A stretch of DNA of 64,000 bases from Neolewinella aquimaris (GCF_014197245.1 NZ_JACIFF010000002.1:58250-122249); one strand, 5' to 3'. Shown: positions 42,006 through 51,235, counted from the first letter of the stretch. Numbers and translations: made by a program. Notes: generated by a model not told the origin, from the sequence alone.

Positions 42006-43844
42006 ATGTGTGGAATAGTTGGATACATCGGCCACCGCCAGGCCGACGCGCTCATTATTAAAGGATTAGAGCGCCTGGAATACCGCGGATACGACAGTGC
42101 CGGTATCGCCGTCCTCAGCGATAAGCTGTCAATCTGGAAGAAAAAAGGGAAGGTTGCCGCCTTACGCAAGGAGATTGCTAAAAACGATACCTCGGGTACG
42201 GTAGGCATCGGCCACACCCGTTGGGCCACCCACGGCGAGCCCAACGACATTAACGCACACCCCCATACGGGTGGAAACGGACGACTGGCCCTGGTGCACA
42301 ACGGCATCATCGAAAACTACGCCGTGCTCAAAAATGCCCTTATCGCGGAAGGCCACACCTTCGAAAGCGATACGGATACCGAAGTGCTCGTGCACCTGAT
42401 CGAAGAGATTCAGGACGAAGGTGACCTTGCCCTCGAAGAAGCCGTACGGCTTGCCCTCAACCGGGTCGAAGGAGCCTACGCGATTGCCGTAGTCGACAGC
42501 AGAAATCCGAGTGTCCTGGTCGGTGCGCGTAAGGCGAGTCCCCTGGTCGTCGGCATCGGTGAAGGAGAGTACTTTATCGGCTCGGATGCGTCTCCGTTTC
42601 TCGACAGCACCCGACGGGTCGTTTATTTGGACGACAATCAGATCGCCACCATCAATCTGGAGAACGGACTACAGATAAAGAATACGGAGAACGAAACCCA
42701 ACCTCCCTTCATCCAGACGCTCGACATGCAGATCGAAGCCCTGGAGAAGAACGGCTACGAGCACTTCATGCTCAAGGAGATCCACGAACAACCGACCACC
42801 ATCTACGACGCGATGCGGGGCCGTATCAGCAGTAAGGAAAATCGGGTTACCCTCAGGGGGCTCGAGGAGTACGCCAATCGCTTCGTGCGGGCCAACCGAA
42901 TCATCATCGTAGCCTGTGGTACCAGCTATCACTCCGGCCTCATCGGCGAGTACCTCATCGAGGACCTGGCCCGTATTCCCGTAGAAGTGGAATACGCCAG
43001 CGAATTCCGGTACCGCAATCCGATCATCAACGAACGGGACATCGTGATCGCCCTCAGCCAGAGTGGTGAAACGGCCGACACCATGGCCGCGCTCGAACTC
43101 GCGAAGAGTAAGGGGGCCATGATCTACGGTATCGTGAATGCGGTCGGCAGCAGTATTGCGCGGCTTACCGACGCCGGAAGCTACATTCACGCCGGCCCCG
43201 AAATCGGAGTAGCCAGCACCAAGGCCTTCACCGGACAGGTGACCGTACTTACCCTGCTTGCCCTAAGCATGGCGCAGAAGCTGAGCACCATCAGCAAAAC
43301 CACCTTCCAGACCCTCGTCACCGAACTGGAGCGCATCCCGGAAAAGGTCAAGGAATGCCTCAGCGCAAACGATCACATTCGCTACATTGCTAAGGAGATC
43401 AAGCACCACCACAACGCTCTCTATTTGGGACGTGGGTACAACTTTCCTGTAGCCCTCGAAGGCGCGCTCAAACTCAAGGAAATTAGCTACATTCACGCCG
43501 AAGGATATCCCGCGGCGGAGATGAAGCACGGACCGATTGCACTCATCGACGAGACGATGCCCGTAATCGTAACCGCTACCAACCGTTCGGCCTACGAGAA
43601 AATCGTCAGCAACGTACAGGAAGTACTCGCCCGCAAGGGAATGGTGATCGCGGTGGTGAACGAAGGCGAAACGGCCATCAGTGCGATCGCTAATCACGTC
43701 ATTACGGTACCGAACACGGAGGAACAACTTTCTCCCCTACTCTCGGTGATCCCGCTGCAGCTCCTCAGTTACCACATTGCCGTGGAACTCGGGCGCAACG
43801 TGGATCAACCCCGCAACCTGGCCAAGTCGGTCACTGTTGAATAA
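42006..43844 (+). CDS. glmS: Glutamine--fructose-6-phosphate aminotransferase (isomerizing)
   Basis: Makes glucosamine-6-phosphate for peptidoglycan and lipopolysaccharide. 612 residues. N-terminal glutaminase with nucleophile Cys2 (MCGIVGYIG), RWATHG and HNGIIENY; two SIS sugar-isomerase domains follow (CGTSYHSGLIGEYL, SQSGETADTM, then YPAAEMKHGP), ending in DQPRNLAKSVTVE, the conserved C-tail with the Schiff-base Lys. A TATATTTC box at 41907-41914 is a candidate promoter. The next gene starts 39 bp on. Confidence 0.98.
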   Translation: MCGIVGYIGHRQADALIIKGLERLEYRGYDSAGIAVLSDKLSIWKKKGKVAALRKEIAKNDTSGTVGIGHTRWATHGEPNDINAHPHTGGNGRLALVHNGIIENYAVLKNALIAEGHTFESDTDTEVLVHLIEEIQDEGDLALEEAVRLALNRVEGAYAIAVVDSRNPSVLVGARKASPLVVGIGEGEYFIGSDASPFLDSTRRVVYLDDNQIATINLENGLQIKNTENETQPPFIQTLDMQIEALEKNGYEHFMLKEIHEQPTTIYDAMRGRISSKENRVTLRGLEEYANRFVRANRIIIVACGTSYHSGLIGEYLIEDLARIPVEVEYASEFRYRNPIINERDIVIALSQSGETADTMAALELAKSKGAMIYGIVNAVGSSIARLTDAGSYIHAGPEIGVASTKAFTGQVTVLTLLALSMAQKLSTISKTTFQTLVTELERIPEKVKECLSANDHIRYIAKEIKHHHNALYLGRGYNFPVALEGALKLKEISYIHAEGYPAAEMKHGPIALIDETMPVIVTATNRSAYEKIVSNVQEVLARKGMVIAVVNEGETAISAIANHVITVPNTEEQLSPLLSVIPLQLLSYHIAVELGRNVDQPRNLAKSVTVE

Positions 43845-43883
43845 GTAACGCCGGCAAGGCGTACAAAACTATAACTACCAAGC

Positions 43884-44588
43884 ATGGAATGGGACATTGA
43901 TTATAACACCAGCAACGCCGAACTCATCTACAGTGAGTACGGCCGTACCGTGCAGGAGTTGCTGCAGAAGGCCAACGAGATCGAAGGCGACGAAGACCGC
44001 CAGGCCTACGTCGAGCGAGTCCTCAAGCTCATGCTCCAGATGCAACCGAGCGTAAAGCAGCAGGAGAACTACGAAGAACGTCTGTGGAAGCACGCCTTCC
44101 GCATCGCCGGCGGTGAGCTCAACGTCACCATTCCGGAGGGAATCAACGCCACGCCGGACCCCGAGGGAGTCACCCCCGAGCCGCTCCCCTACCCCGATAC
44201 CAACAAACGGATGCTTCATTACGGCAAGAACGTACTGGCACTGATCGAACAGGGCAAGCAAATGGAAGACGGGCCGGAACGCGACCTGGTAACCTATACC
44301 GCCGCCTACTACATGAAAGTGGCCCTGTCGGACTGGCGGGACGGGAAGTTCTACAACGAAGACATGATCCGCAAGGACCTGTACGAACTCAGCGACAAAG
44401 TACTGATGCTGCCCGCCGACGCCAAGATCGGTGAGCCGAACTCAAACCAGCCTTCCCAGGACAACGGTTCCCGGCGCAAGAAGAAAAAGAAGAAAGGCGG
44501 CGGAGGCGGTGGCGGCGGCAGCAGCAACAACCGCAGTAGCGGCAGTCGCAACTCCAGCCGCAGCAGCCGCAATCGGCGGCGTCGGTAA
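43884..44588 (+). CDS. DUF4290 family protein
   Basis: 234 residues, cytoplasmic. Begins MEWDIDYNTSNAELIYSEYG, the typical DUF4290 N-terminus, with helices to about residue 185. The C-terminal 45 residues are a low-complexity basic tail of Lys runs, a Gly run and Ser/Arg/Asn (RSSRNRRRR at the end) that probably binds RNA or acidic partners. Function unknown. Likely co-transcribed with glmS. Confidence 0.87.
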   Translation: MEWDIDYNTSNAELIYSEYGRTVQELLQKANEIEGDEDRQAYVERVLKLMLQMQPSVKQQENYEERLWKHAFRIAGGELNVTIPEGINATPDPEGVTPEPLPYPDTNKRMLHYGKNVLALIEQGKQMEDGPERDLVTYTAAYYMKVALSDWRDGKFYNEDMIRKDLYELSDKVLMLPADAKIGEPNSNQPSQDNGSRRKKKKKKGGGGGGGGSSNNRSSGSRNSSRSSRNRRRR

Positions 44589-44614
44589 ACGGATCCGTCC
44601 CCTACCGATTCCCA

Positions 44615-44655
44615 CGAAAAAGCCCCGCTACATTCACTGTAGCGGGGCTTTTTAT
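44615..44655. terminator. Bidirectional terminator between DUF4290 gene and rpsT
   Basis: Perfect stem AGCCCCGCTAC / GTAGCGGGGCT with an ATTCACT loop, flanked by AAAA on the left and TTTTTATTT on the right, so it can terminate both convergent genes. Confidence 0.92.
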
Positions 44656-44671
44656 TTCCTTGGATGGGCGG

Positions 44672-44926
44672 TTAGCTCATCTGATTGACGTGAAGGGCCA
44701 AACCACTCTTCAGGTTAGCAGCCTTGTTGGCGTGCCACAGGTTGCGCTTGGCCAGACGATCGATCATGCTAAACAGGCGCGGGAGTTGCTTCTCGGCCTC
44801 GGTGCGATCCTCCAGGTCACGCAGTTTGCGGATGGCCGTACGGGTCGACTTCTTATAGTAACGGTTGTGCAGACGCTTTCTCTCGTCCTGACGAATGCGC
44901 TTCTTAGCAGACTTATGGTGTGCCAT
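44672..44926 (-). CDS. rpsT: 30S ribosomal protein S20
   Basis: 84-residue basic helical protein that binds 16S rRNA. Typical start MAHHKSAKKRIRQDERKRLHN (first part) and KKSTRTAIRKL core. Monocistronic, with a perfect TACTTTTG -7 box 56 bp upstream and the shared terminator downstream. Confidence 0.97.
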   Translation of the reverse strand: MAHHKSAKKRIRQDERKRLHNRYYKKSTRTAIRKLRDLEDRTEAEKQLPRLFSMIDRLAKRNLWHANKAANLKSGLALHVNQMS

Positions 44927-44981
44927 TGGTATAATTTTATTTCGTTTTACTCCGCCAGATGGATAGAGCTCAATCAGTCCG

Positions 44982-44989
44982 CAAAAGTA
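44982..44989 (-). promoter_or_regulatory. -7 box TACTTTTG of rpsT
   Basis: Perfect TAnnTTTG on the minus strand, located within 25 bp of the end of the upstream TonB receptor gene, separating rpsT from that operon. Confidence 0.65.
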
Positions 44990-45005
44990 CGCCTTTTAAT
45001 TCAGC

Positions 45006-47282
45006 TTACCAACTGTAGGAGAGGCGAAAATTTATGCTCCGCCCGGGTGCATCCGCAAAATATCGCTGGCGATCGAGGTAATCGCGGTAGACCTGGTTCA
45101 GGGCGTTATCTACCTCCAGCGCAAGGTCTAAGGTATTCGTTCCAAGGGATAAGCGCTTGGACAGCCCGATGTCAAACAGGGCGTATGCCGGAGGCGGGGG
45201 CAGCAGGTCCTGTTCCGGTACCACGTTCGACTGTTTTTCGACAACCAGAGCAGCAAGGTTGAGCACCATCTCCCCTGGAAAAGGATACTGCAGACTGGTC
45301 CGCCAGTTGGTCGCAGGCAGGTAGATCAGCCCCTGGTCATCCGAACGATTATACCCCCTCAGGATGGCCAATCTACTGTCCACTTCCAAATCACCCAGCT
45401 GGCCGAACAGGTTCAGCTTGGCCCCGTAGAGTTCCGCGTCGATGCCACGGTAGCGAAATACGGGAAAGGCTCCGCGCAGGGTCAGGCGAAAATCCGGTTG
45501 CGGCTCGAGGTTAATGTAGTGGGCAATGCGCTGGTAAAATGCGCTGACCCCGATGGATAATCTACCACTGGCGGCGGTGAAGCGAACTCCTCCGGTAAGC
45601 TTCGCGCTTCGTTCGGGCACGAGGGAGCTATCCCCCTCCTCGATTCCGCTAACGCCCTGGTGCAGTCCCTGGCTGTACAATTCGTTGATCTGAGGTGCGC
45701 GTTCGCGGTAGGTGAGCTCGAGGTCGGTACGGATCCTTGCACTTATCCTATGGCTTGCTCCCGCGGCCCCGCCCACTGCATTAAAGTTGTGCCGGTACCG
45801 CAAAATGCGGCGGGGAAGGTCGCGACTAATGGTTATCGGCTCGTAAAACTGGTGATCGAAGCGCAGTCCAAGGTGATAGCGCAGTGCATCCACCTCCCTG
45901 CGGTACGTCGCGAAAGCGCCCGCCCGCTGCGCGTTGTAGTCGGGAATCAGGGGCAGAATGCCGGTGCCGGGTTGATTTTGGTTATCGACCCGTTCGTACT
46001 GTAGGCCAGCCTCCACCCGCTGCCGTCCGGGCAGGGTGCGCTGGTAAGTAGTCTGAACGTTGTGGGTAATCTGCACCAGTTTGAGGGCGGCACGGTCATC
46101 GTCTCCCCGCCGTACGTCAAACTCCTTGCGGTCGTCCAGTTGCCCCCCGTACAACAGGGTAAAACGGTCCTTTTCGTTGAGCTGGTATTCCAGTTCCGCC
46201 TTCGCCAGGTGGTGACTGACGGTCTGCCGGGGAGAAGCAATGGTGTAGCCGAAGCGGTCCTCGGTAAAGAAGGGTTCCGACCGCCCGATGGCCTCCTCCA
46301 GGTCACTGAGGTTGCCGATGTGGGATCCGCGAAGGACACCGATCTCCGCATTGAACAGGCTGTAATAGCCCCGGAGCGTGAGCCGTGGATTAAGGTACTT
46401 TGCCACCTGTAGGGCCAGGTTGGCCTCACGGTGACCGGTATTGGTGAGAAAGTAGTCGGGGGTACGTTGATCCCCGGCGTACTTAAGACTACCACTCAGG
46501 CGATAGGCGACAAAGGCTGAGTCCGTGACGCGGGCATTAAGGGTATGCCCCAGCCCATTGGAACGAAATCCGTAGGCAACCTTGCCCCCCGACTTGGTTC
46601 GCGGGCCCAGTTCCGCCGGCTCGATCAGGACGGTCGGTCCCAGGGTGCTACCCCCATACTGCAGGGCATCCACGCCTTCTACCACCCGGACGTACGCAGC
46701 TACCCAGGGGTCGATTTCGGGAGCGTGGTCGTTGCCCCACTGCTGGCCGGCCTGGGCCACGCCGTTGTTCTGAATGCTGAGGCGGTTACCGAATAGCCCG
46801 TCGAAAACGGGTTTTGCGGCGGCGGTCCCGGTTCTGAGGCTGCTTAGTCCGTTGATTCCCTCGAGCACGTCGCTCAGCTGGCGATCCGACTGCCGGTCCA
46901 GCCGCTCTTCGTACCCGACGTTACCGGCCGTGGAGGTGATGGTGACGGTCTGGGTGTAATTTTCGTGGTGGTGTAGGTAAACTTCCAGTACGGTATCGGT
47001 CCGAAAAGTAAACTTCATCTCCTCCGGGTCGCAGCCGATGTGGCTGAAGCGAAGGGTAACCGGCCCGGGACACTGGTTTTCAATGACAAAACGCCCGGTT
47101 TCGTCGGCTTCGACTCCTCTACCCTGTTCGACCAGGTACACATTCGCGAAGGCCATTTCCTCGGTCCCGTGGGCATCCTTCACGATTCCCGCAATACGGC
47201 CGGAGCAAGTTTGGGCGGGGACGCGGGAGCTGAGTAAACACAGAACAGCAAGGACGAAAAAAACGTAGGGCAGTGGCCGCAT
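45006..47282 (-). CDS. TonB-dependent receptor, probably for metal uptake
   Basis: 758-residue outer-membrane transporter. Signal peptide ending near VPAQ, a carboxypeptidase-regulatory-like domain (residues 27-105, GRIAGIVKDAHG), plug (QLSDVLEGINGLSSLRTG, NGVAQAGQQWGNDH, RVVEGVDALQYGGSTLG), then a 22-strand-type barrel ending in aromatic NFRLSYSW. It follows the small lipoprotein gene with no gap and faces a Fur/Zur-type regulator across a palindromic operator, so zinc or another metal is the likely cargo. HHHENY near residue 100 may bind metal. Also similar in build to vitamin B12 receptors, so cargo is inferred from context. Confidence 0.88.
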   Translation of the reverse strand: MRPLPYVFFVLAVLCLLSSRVPAQTCSGRIAGIVKDAHGTEEMAFANVYLVEQGRGVEADETGRFVIENQCPGPVTLRFSHIGCDPEEMKFTFRTDTVLEVYLHHHENYTQTVTITSTAGNVGYEERLDRQSDRQLSDVLEGINGLSSLRTGTAAAKPVFDGLFGNRLSIQNNGVAQAGQQWGNDHAPEIDPWVAAYVRVVEGVDALQYGGSTLGPTVLIEPAELGPRTKSGGKVAYGFRSNGLGHTLNARVTDSAFVAYRLSGSLKYAGDQRTPDYFLTNTGHREANLALQVAKYLNPRLTLRGYYSLFNAEIGVLRGSHIGNLSDLEEAIGRSEPFFTEDRFGYTIASPRQTVSHHLAKAELEYQLNEKDRFTLLYGGQLDDRKEFDVRRGDDDRAALKLVQITHNVQTTYQRTLPGRQRVEAGLQYERVDNQNQPGTGILPLIPDYNAQRAGAFATYRREVDALRYHLGLRFDHQFYEPITISRDLPRRILRYRHNFNAVGGAAGASHRISARIRTDLELTYRERAPQINELYSQGLHQGVSGIEEGDSSLVPERSAKLTGGVRFTAASGRLSIGVSAFYQRIAHYINLEPQPDFRLTLRGAFPVFRYRGIDAELYGAKLNLFGQLGDLEVDSRLAILRGYNRSDDQGLIYLPATNWRTSLQYPFPGEMVLNLAALVVEKQSNVVPEQDLLPPPPAYALFDIGLSKRLSLGTNTLDLALEVDNALNQVYRDYLDRQRYFADAPGRSINFRLSYSW

Positions 47283-47846
47283 TTAGTTGCTGATCGATAC
47301 GGGGAAGCTGATTTCGATGTCCGTCGCCCCGCCGGCACCAGCGGGATCGGAAATGCTGACACCGGTTGCCGACTTATCGGGTTCGTGCCGTAGGATGATG
47401 ACGAGGTTTCCACTGGACGGATCGTTGGCCCGCAGTTCCGTGCGCAAACCTACCGGATTGCCGTCGCCGTCCGAATCCAGGTACGACAGGTCGACATTCA
47501 GCCCCTGACCGGGCACGAAGAAAAACTGGTGATCCCGGGCCTCCGCCTGTACTTCGGCAGTAACGTCCACGGTAGTATTATCGGAAAGATTCTTGATCGT
47601 GATACTTCCTTCGTAGGTCGTATTTGCGACGAGGTTGCGATTCACCTGGATAGCCGGATTGAGCCCGCCGTCGCCGTCGGGATCGCTGAAGGCCATGATC
47701 ACCTCGTCTCCACCACCGACAGGCTGTAGGGTGTACACGAGTTCGGTGATCAGTTCTTCCTCATTCTCGATGACGGGGTCGTCGTCGCTACCGCAGGCCG
47801 ACAGCAGTATCAGGGATAGGAAAAGGGGCAGATAAATACGGATCAT
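47283..47846 (-). CDS. Putative metal-uptake lipoprotein
   Basis: 187 residues from the ATG giving MIRIYLPLF. Lipobox LLSACGSDDD (Cys near residue 18). Beta-rich mature part with Asp/Gly-rich loops (FSDPDGDGGLN, LDSDGDGNPVG) that may bind Ca2+ or other ions. No family recognised with confidence. Its stop directly abuts the TonB receptor start, and both lie behind the TACCTTTG promoter overlapped by the palindromic operator, so it is probably a surface or periplasmic accessory of that transporter. Confidence 0.78.
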   Translation of the reverse strand: MIRIYLPLFLSLILLSACGSDDDPVIENEEELITELVYTLQPVGGGDEVIMAFSDPDGDGGLNPAIQVNRNLVANTTYEGSITIKNLSDNTTVDVTAEVQAEARDHQFFFVPGQGLNVDLSYLDSDGDGNPVGLRTELRANDPSSGNLVIILRHEPDKSATGVSISDPAGAGGATDIEISFPVSISN

Positions 47847-47864
47847 GAATGCGGCATTATACAC

Positions 47865-47897
47865 CAAAGGTAGCCTCAATCTTGTTAATGCGACAAA
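47865..47897 (-). promoter_or_regulatory. Promoter of the lipoprotein/TonB receptor operon
   Basis: Minus strand: -33 TTTG (47894-47897), 21-bp spacer, -7 TACCTTTG (47865-47872). The -33 element lies inside the palindrome at 47885-47907. Confidence 0.7.
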
Positions 47898-47907
47898 TTT
47901 GCATTAA
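47885..47907. promoter_or_regulatory. Zur/Fur-like palindromic operator
   Basis: Perfect 7-bp inverted arms TTAATGC / GCATTAA separated by 9 bp, between the divergent lipoprotein-TonB receptor operon and the Fur-family gene. It covers the -33 of the receptor promoter and the region between -33 and -7 of the regulator promoter, so binding would block both. Size and symmetry suit a Fur-family dimer. Confidence 0.7.
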
Positions 47908-47912
47908 CTTTA
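47905..47912 (+). promoter_or_regulatory. -7 box TAACTTTA of the Fur-type gene
   Basis: One mismatch to TAnnTTTG, with TTG 20 bp upstream (47882-47884). It ends 4 bp before the ATG at 47917, predicting a leaderless mRNA. Confidence 0.5.
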
Positions 47913-47916
47913 TTCC

Positions 47917-48300
47917 ATGTCCAGACGAAACACCGCCTCCCAGTCCGCCGTGCTGCAGTTGCTGCGCGAAAGCGATTGTGCGCTGAATCAGGATATGGTA
48001 GCGGAACGGCTGGATTCGGTAGTGAATCGATCGACGATCTACCGCATCCTCAATCGCTTTGTCGAGGACGGACTCGTACACCGTATCGTGGGAGAAGACG
48101 GGCGGCAGTACTTTGCGAAATGTAGCGACTGCACGGCCGAGGCCCACCATCACGATCATCCCCACTTTCACTGTGTGAGCTGCGAGCGCGTTGAGTGCTT
48201 GTCGGAACCCCTCCGCATCGGCGTCCCGGCCGGCTACCTCCCCCAACAGTTAAACGTAACCGTATCGGGCTACTGCCGGGACTGCAATCAGAATAGTTAG
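47917..48300 (+). CDS. Fur-family regulator, probably zinc-responsive (Zur-like)
   Basis: 127 residues. N-terminal winged helix (QDMVAERLDSVVNRSTIYRIL, recognition helix near residue 45), C-terminal metal-sensing domain with a His cluster EAHHHDHPHFHC and paired cysteines KCSDC, CVSCERVEC and CRDC, enough for a structural Cys4 site plus a regulatory site. The N-terminal extension of classical Fur is short. Divergence from a TonB receptor operon with a palindrome between them supports Zur-type autoregulated repression; iron or peroxide sensing is less likely but not excluded. Confidence 0.86.
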   Translation: MSRRNTASQSAVLQLLRESDCALNQDMVAERLDSVVNRSTIYRILNRFVEDGLVHRIVGEDGRQYFAKCSDCTAEAHHHDHPHFHCVSCERVECLSEPLRIGVPAGYLPQQLNVTVSGYCRDCNQNS

Positions 48301-48303
48301 AAC

Positions 48304-49335
48304 CTACCTAGCCGCCAGGGCTGGCTTTTGCCGGGCGAGGCGGTCCATGACGGCGCCGAGATCACGGATGATCTGCTCGCCGCTGGGATCTTCCACCAAG
48401 GCGGTCATGATGTAGTTCCGGCGAGGGCCCTGTACGAGGGCGCAATCGGCGTGGTAGACGCTCCAGGAGCCGGACTTGCGGTACACCTTCGCGTCCGGTG
48501 CGACCCGGTTGAGGGTATTGACGAACTTGTGGTGCAGTTCGGGGTCGACCAAATAGCTCATCATTTTGGCGCTGCTTTTTTCGCTCACCAGCTGGCCGTT
48601 CGCCAGTAGGTAGAAGTAGCGGCAGATCTGGTCGGTGGTGGCGGCGTGGCTGATGCCCTTCATGGGATCGGGGTAGCGGCGTCCGCCCGCAGCGTAGCGC
48701 TTACCTACCCACAGACCTCCGCCGAAGCTGGGATCGTATAGTTTATGCTTGGGATCGCGCATGGTCCGCTCGATGTGCTCGAAGCTTACCCGGTCGATCA
48801 TGCGGGTGGTCGCGGCGTTGTTTGATTTGGCGATCATGAGCCGCATATCGCTTTTGATCTCGGCGGTCTCCTTCAGTTCGCCCCGCTCGATGGCATCGTG
48901 GGCGGCGGCGAGCACGGCGATCTTGGGCAGGCTCGCGGCGTACATCATGTTTCTGCCGTTGAGGGTTGCAAAGCGGGGGTTGTCTTCGTCCGACATGTCG
49001 ACCAGCCCGACGGAGAGTTTTTTGTTGCGGTAGAGCTTGGCCCATACCGGGTTGGCCAGAATGACGGCCTTTAGCTGGGACTCAAACGTCTTGTCTTCGA
49101 AGTCGCGCAGGCGGAAGGCGGGTGCGGTGGCGGCTGCTTCAGCAACCGGGTCTTCGGTGGCGGGGTCTTCAATGATTACTGCTTCGGCATTCTCCGCTTC
49201 CAGATTGATGGGAACGAAAAAAGCGGAGGCGGTGGTGAATTCTCCGTTTACGTAACGGGAGATATCGAACTCGGAGCTACTGGTAAATAGGGCGGCGGCT
49301 ACGGAGAGTAGGAGGAAAAAAGACTTCTTTAGCAT
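48304..49335 (-). CDS. Class A beta-lactamase-like serine hydrolase
   Basis: 343 residues with an N-terminal hydrophobic signal segment. Active-site motifs of the serine beta-lactamase/penicillin-binding fold: SxxK as AASLPKI near residue 134, SxN as KSNNAAT near residue 170, and KTG-type as KSGSW near residue 290. The glutamate of the omega loop in true class A enzymes is not evident, so a peptidase or esterase role in the periplasm is as likely as resistance. Two perfect -7 boxes lie 114-164 bp upstream. Confidence 0.83.
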   Translation of the reverse strand: MLKKSFFLLLSVAAALFTSSSEFDISRYVNGEFTTASAFFVPINLEAENAEAVIIEDPATEDPVAEAAATAPAFRLRDFEDKTFESQLKAVILANPVWAKLYRNKKLSVGLVDMSDEDNPRFATLNGRNMMYAASLPKIAVLAAAHDAIERGELKETAEIKSDMRLMIAKSNNAATTRMIDRVSFEHIERTMRDPKHKLYDPSFGGGLWVGKRYAAGGRRYPDPMKGISHAATTDQICRYFYLLANGQLVSEKSSAKMMSYLVDPELHHKFVNTLNRVAPDAKVYRKSGSWSVYHADCALVQGPRRNYIMTALVEDPSGEQIIRDLGAVMDRLARQKPALAAR

Positions 49336-49448
49336 AAGTTAGAAAGCGTGCTCGTGAAGAGATCCAGACCCTCCTCGAGGAAGATCAAATAGGGCTAAAG
49401 TCTTGTGTTGGTTTCTGGAAGGTCGCTCAATACAGGCCGGCGACAGGG

Positions 49449-49499
49449 CAAATCTACAAAACCCCGCAGGGTCGTTTGGCTAAATACAATACAAATATA
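49449..49499 (-). promoter_or_regulatory. Two -7 boxes upstream of the serine hydrolase gene
   Basis: Perfect TAnnTTTG matches on the minus strand at 49449-49456 (TAGATTTG) and 49492-49499 (TATATTTG). Both would give leaders of more than 100 nt. The rest of the 278-bp gap to prfC shows no gene. Confidence 0.45.
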
Positions 49500-49613
49500 G
49501 ACATGGTTGGCCTGTAAGCAGGTAAAATGCGGACTTTCGCCCGTTTAACAGAATCTTAACGGCAGCCGGTCCGCCATTCGTATACCTCTTCTTCCAGAAA
49601 ATTTTCGGGGGTC

Positions 49614-51200
49614 TCAGTGCTCCGAGGTAAGGTGGAACGCGATCTCGGGGTGGTTGTCCCGCGCCATCTGCAGGGTCCAGGCGCTGTCGGCGAGGTAGAC
49701 CAGACGCCCCTCCTTATCGACGGCGATCTGTTGACGGCGGCGCTCCGAGAAGGCGCGGAGGGCGTCCTCGTCGCTAGAAGTTACCCAGAGTGCCTTGTAG
49801 AGGTTGATCGGTTCGTACAGTACCGTCGCGCCGTATTCGTGCTCCAACCGGTACTGAATGACATCAAATTGCAGGGCGCCGACCGTACCGATGATCTGAG
49901 CGTTGTCCACCTCACGGGTGAACAGCTGGGCCACTCCCTCGTCCATCAATTGGTCGATGCCCTTGGCGAGTTGCTTGGATTTGAGCGGATCGCCGTTCAT
50001 CACGCGCCGGAATTGCTCCGGGCTGAAGCTGGGAATGCCCTTAAAGTGCAGCTCCTCTCCCTCCGTGAGGGTGTCACCGATCTTGAAGTTGCCCGAATCG
50101 TACAGGCCCACCACGTCGCCGGCGTATGCCAGGTCAATGACCTCCTTGCGATCGGCCATAAAACTGGTTGGGTTGGCGAACTTAAGCTTGCGCCCCTGGC
50201 GGACGTGCAGGTAGTTAGTGTTGCGCTCGAAGGTGCCCGCACAGATGCGCAGGAAGGCAATACGGTCGCGGTGCCGCGGGTCCATGTTGGCGTGAATCTT
50301 AAAGACGAATCCGGCAAACTGGTTCTCATCGGGCTTCACCTGCCGCTCTTCCGTAGGCCTGGGCTGGGGAGCGGGAGCAATGCGGACGAAGCAGTCCAGC
50401 AATTCTTTCACCCCGAAATTATTGACCGCGGAGCCGAAAAAAACCGGACTCACCTCACCGCGCAGGTAGGTATCATGGTTAAATTTTGGGTAAACGCCCC
50501 GGATCATTTCGATCTCTTCCCGCAACTCTTCGGCCGCGTCCTCCCCGATAAGCTTCTCCAACTCCGGATCCTGCAGGTCGGTAAATTCAATGGTTTCCTC
50601 CGGGCGCCCCTGCTTATTGTCGGGACGAAAGAGGACGATGCGCTCTTCGAAGAGGTTGTACACGCCCTTGAAGCGGTCTCCCATCCCGATCGGCCAACTC
50701 AGGGGTACCGCTTTGAGCAAGAGCTTTTGTTCTACCTCATCGAGCAGATCGAAGGCTTCCTTACCCGGTCGATCCATTTTATTGATGAATACGATGACCG
50801 GCGTTTTGCGCATGCGGCATACCTCGACCAATTTTTCGGTCTGCTCTTCCACTCCCTTCGCAACGTCGATGACTACGATTACGCTATCGACGGCCGTAAG
50901 GGTGCGGTAGGTATCTTCGGCGAAGTCCTTGTGGCCCGGGGTATCGAGAATGTTTATCTTTTTCTCCGCGTAATCGAAGGCCATCACCGAAGTGGCCACC
51001 GAAATTCCGCGTTGGCGTTCGATCTCCATAAAGTCGGAGGTCGTGCTTTTTTTGATCTTGTTGCTCTTTACCGCACCGGCTTCCTGGATGGCTCCGCCGA
51101 AGAGCAGCAGCTTCTCGGTGAGGGTTGTTTTACCGGCATCCGGGTGGGCGACAATGCCGAAGGTGCGTCGGCGCGCAATTTCTGAAGTTTGCTTGGTCAT
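49614..51200 (-). CDS. prfC: Peptide chain release factor 3
   Basis: Translational GTPase that recycles RF1/RF2. 528 residues from the ATG giving [10 protein letters not shown]1 [15 protein letters not shown]3 [15 protein letters not shown]4 NKMDR; the RF3-specific C-terminal domains run to the end. A perfect -7 box on this strand (51210-51217) lies 9 bp upstream of the ATG, so the mRNA leader is only a few nucleotides; a longer upstream start at 51233 would lie behind the promoter and is rejected. Confidence 0.96.
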   Translation of the reverse strand: MTKQTSEIARRRTFGIVAHPDAGKTTLTEKLLLFGGAIQEAGAVKSNKIKKSTTSDFMEIERQRGISVATSVMAFDYAEKKINILDTPGHKDFAEDTYRTLTAVDSVIVVIDVAKGVEEQTEKLVEVCRMRKTPVIVFINKMDRPGKEAFDLLDEVEQKLLLKAVPLSWPIGMGDRFKGVYNLFEERIVLFRPDNKQGRPEETIEFTDLQDPELEKLIGEDAAEELREEIEMIRGVYPKFNHDTYLRGEVSPVFFGSAVNNFGVKELLDCFVRIAPAPQPRPTEERQVKPDENQFAGFVFKIHANMDPRHRDRIAFLRICAGTFERNTNYLHVRQGRKLKFANPTSFMADRKEVIDLAYAGDVVGLYDSGNFKIGDTLTEGEELHFKGIPSFSPEQFRRVMNGDPLKSKQLAKGIDQLMDEGVAQLFTREVDNAQIIGTVGALQFDVIQYRLEHEYGATVLYEPINLYKALWVTSSDEDALRAFSERRRQQIAVDKEGRLVYLADSAWTLQMARDNHPEIAFHLTSEH

Positions 51201-51208
51201 ATTCGGCC

Positions 51209-51226
51209 GCAAAGATATATCTTTGC
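51209..51226. promoter_or_regulatory. Palindromic divergent promoter core (prfC / tRNA-Thr)
   Basis: Perfect 18-bp palindrome GCAAAGATATATCTTTGC made of two abutting TATCTTTG -7 boxes: minus strand 51210-51217 for prfC, plus strand 51218-51225 for tRNA-Thr. The two polymerases could not bind together. Confidence 0.8.
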
Positions 51227-51235
51227 CGGCCAAAT

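Noticed and set aside
44456-44590. Low-complexity tail of the DUF4290 gene considered as a separate repeat element or frameshift
   Set aside because: The frame stays open to a stop and basic tails of this kind are plausible in this family; treated as part of the protein.
48304-49335. Calling this a beta-lactamase resistance gene
   Set aside because: SxxK, SxN and KSG are present but the class A omega-loop Glu is not evident, so resistance is not supported.
49617-51185. 522-codon open frame on the plus strand across prfC
   Set aside because: Antisense shadow of a conserved GTPase in a GC-rich genome; no family-like sequence and no promoter or start support.
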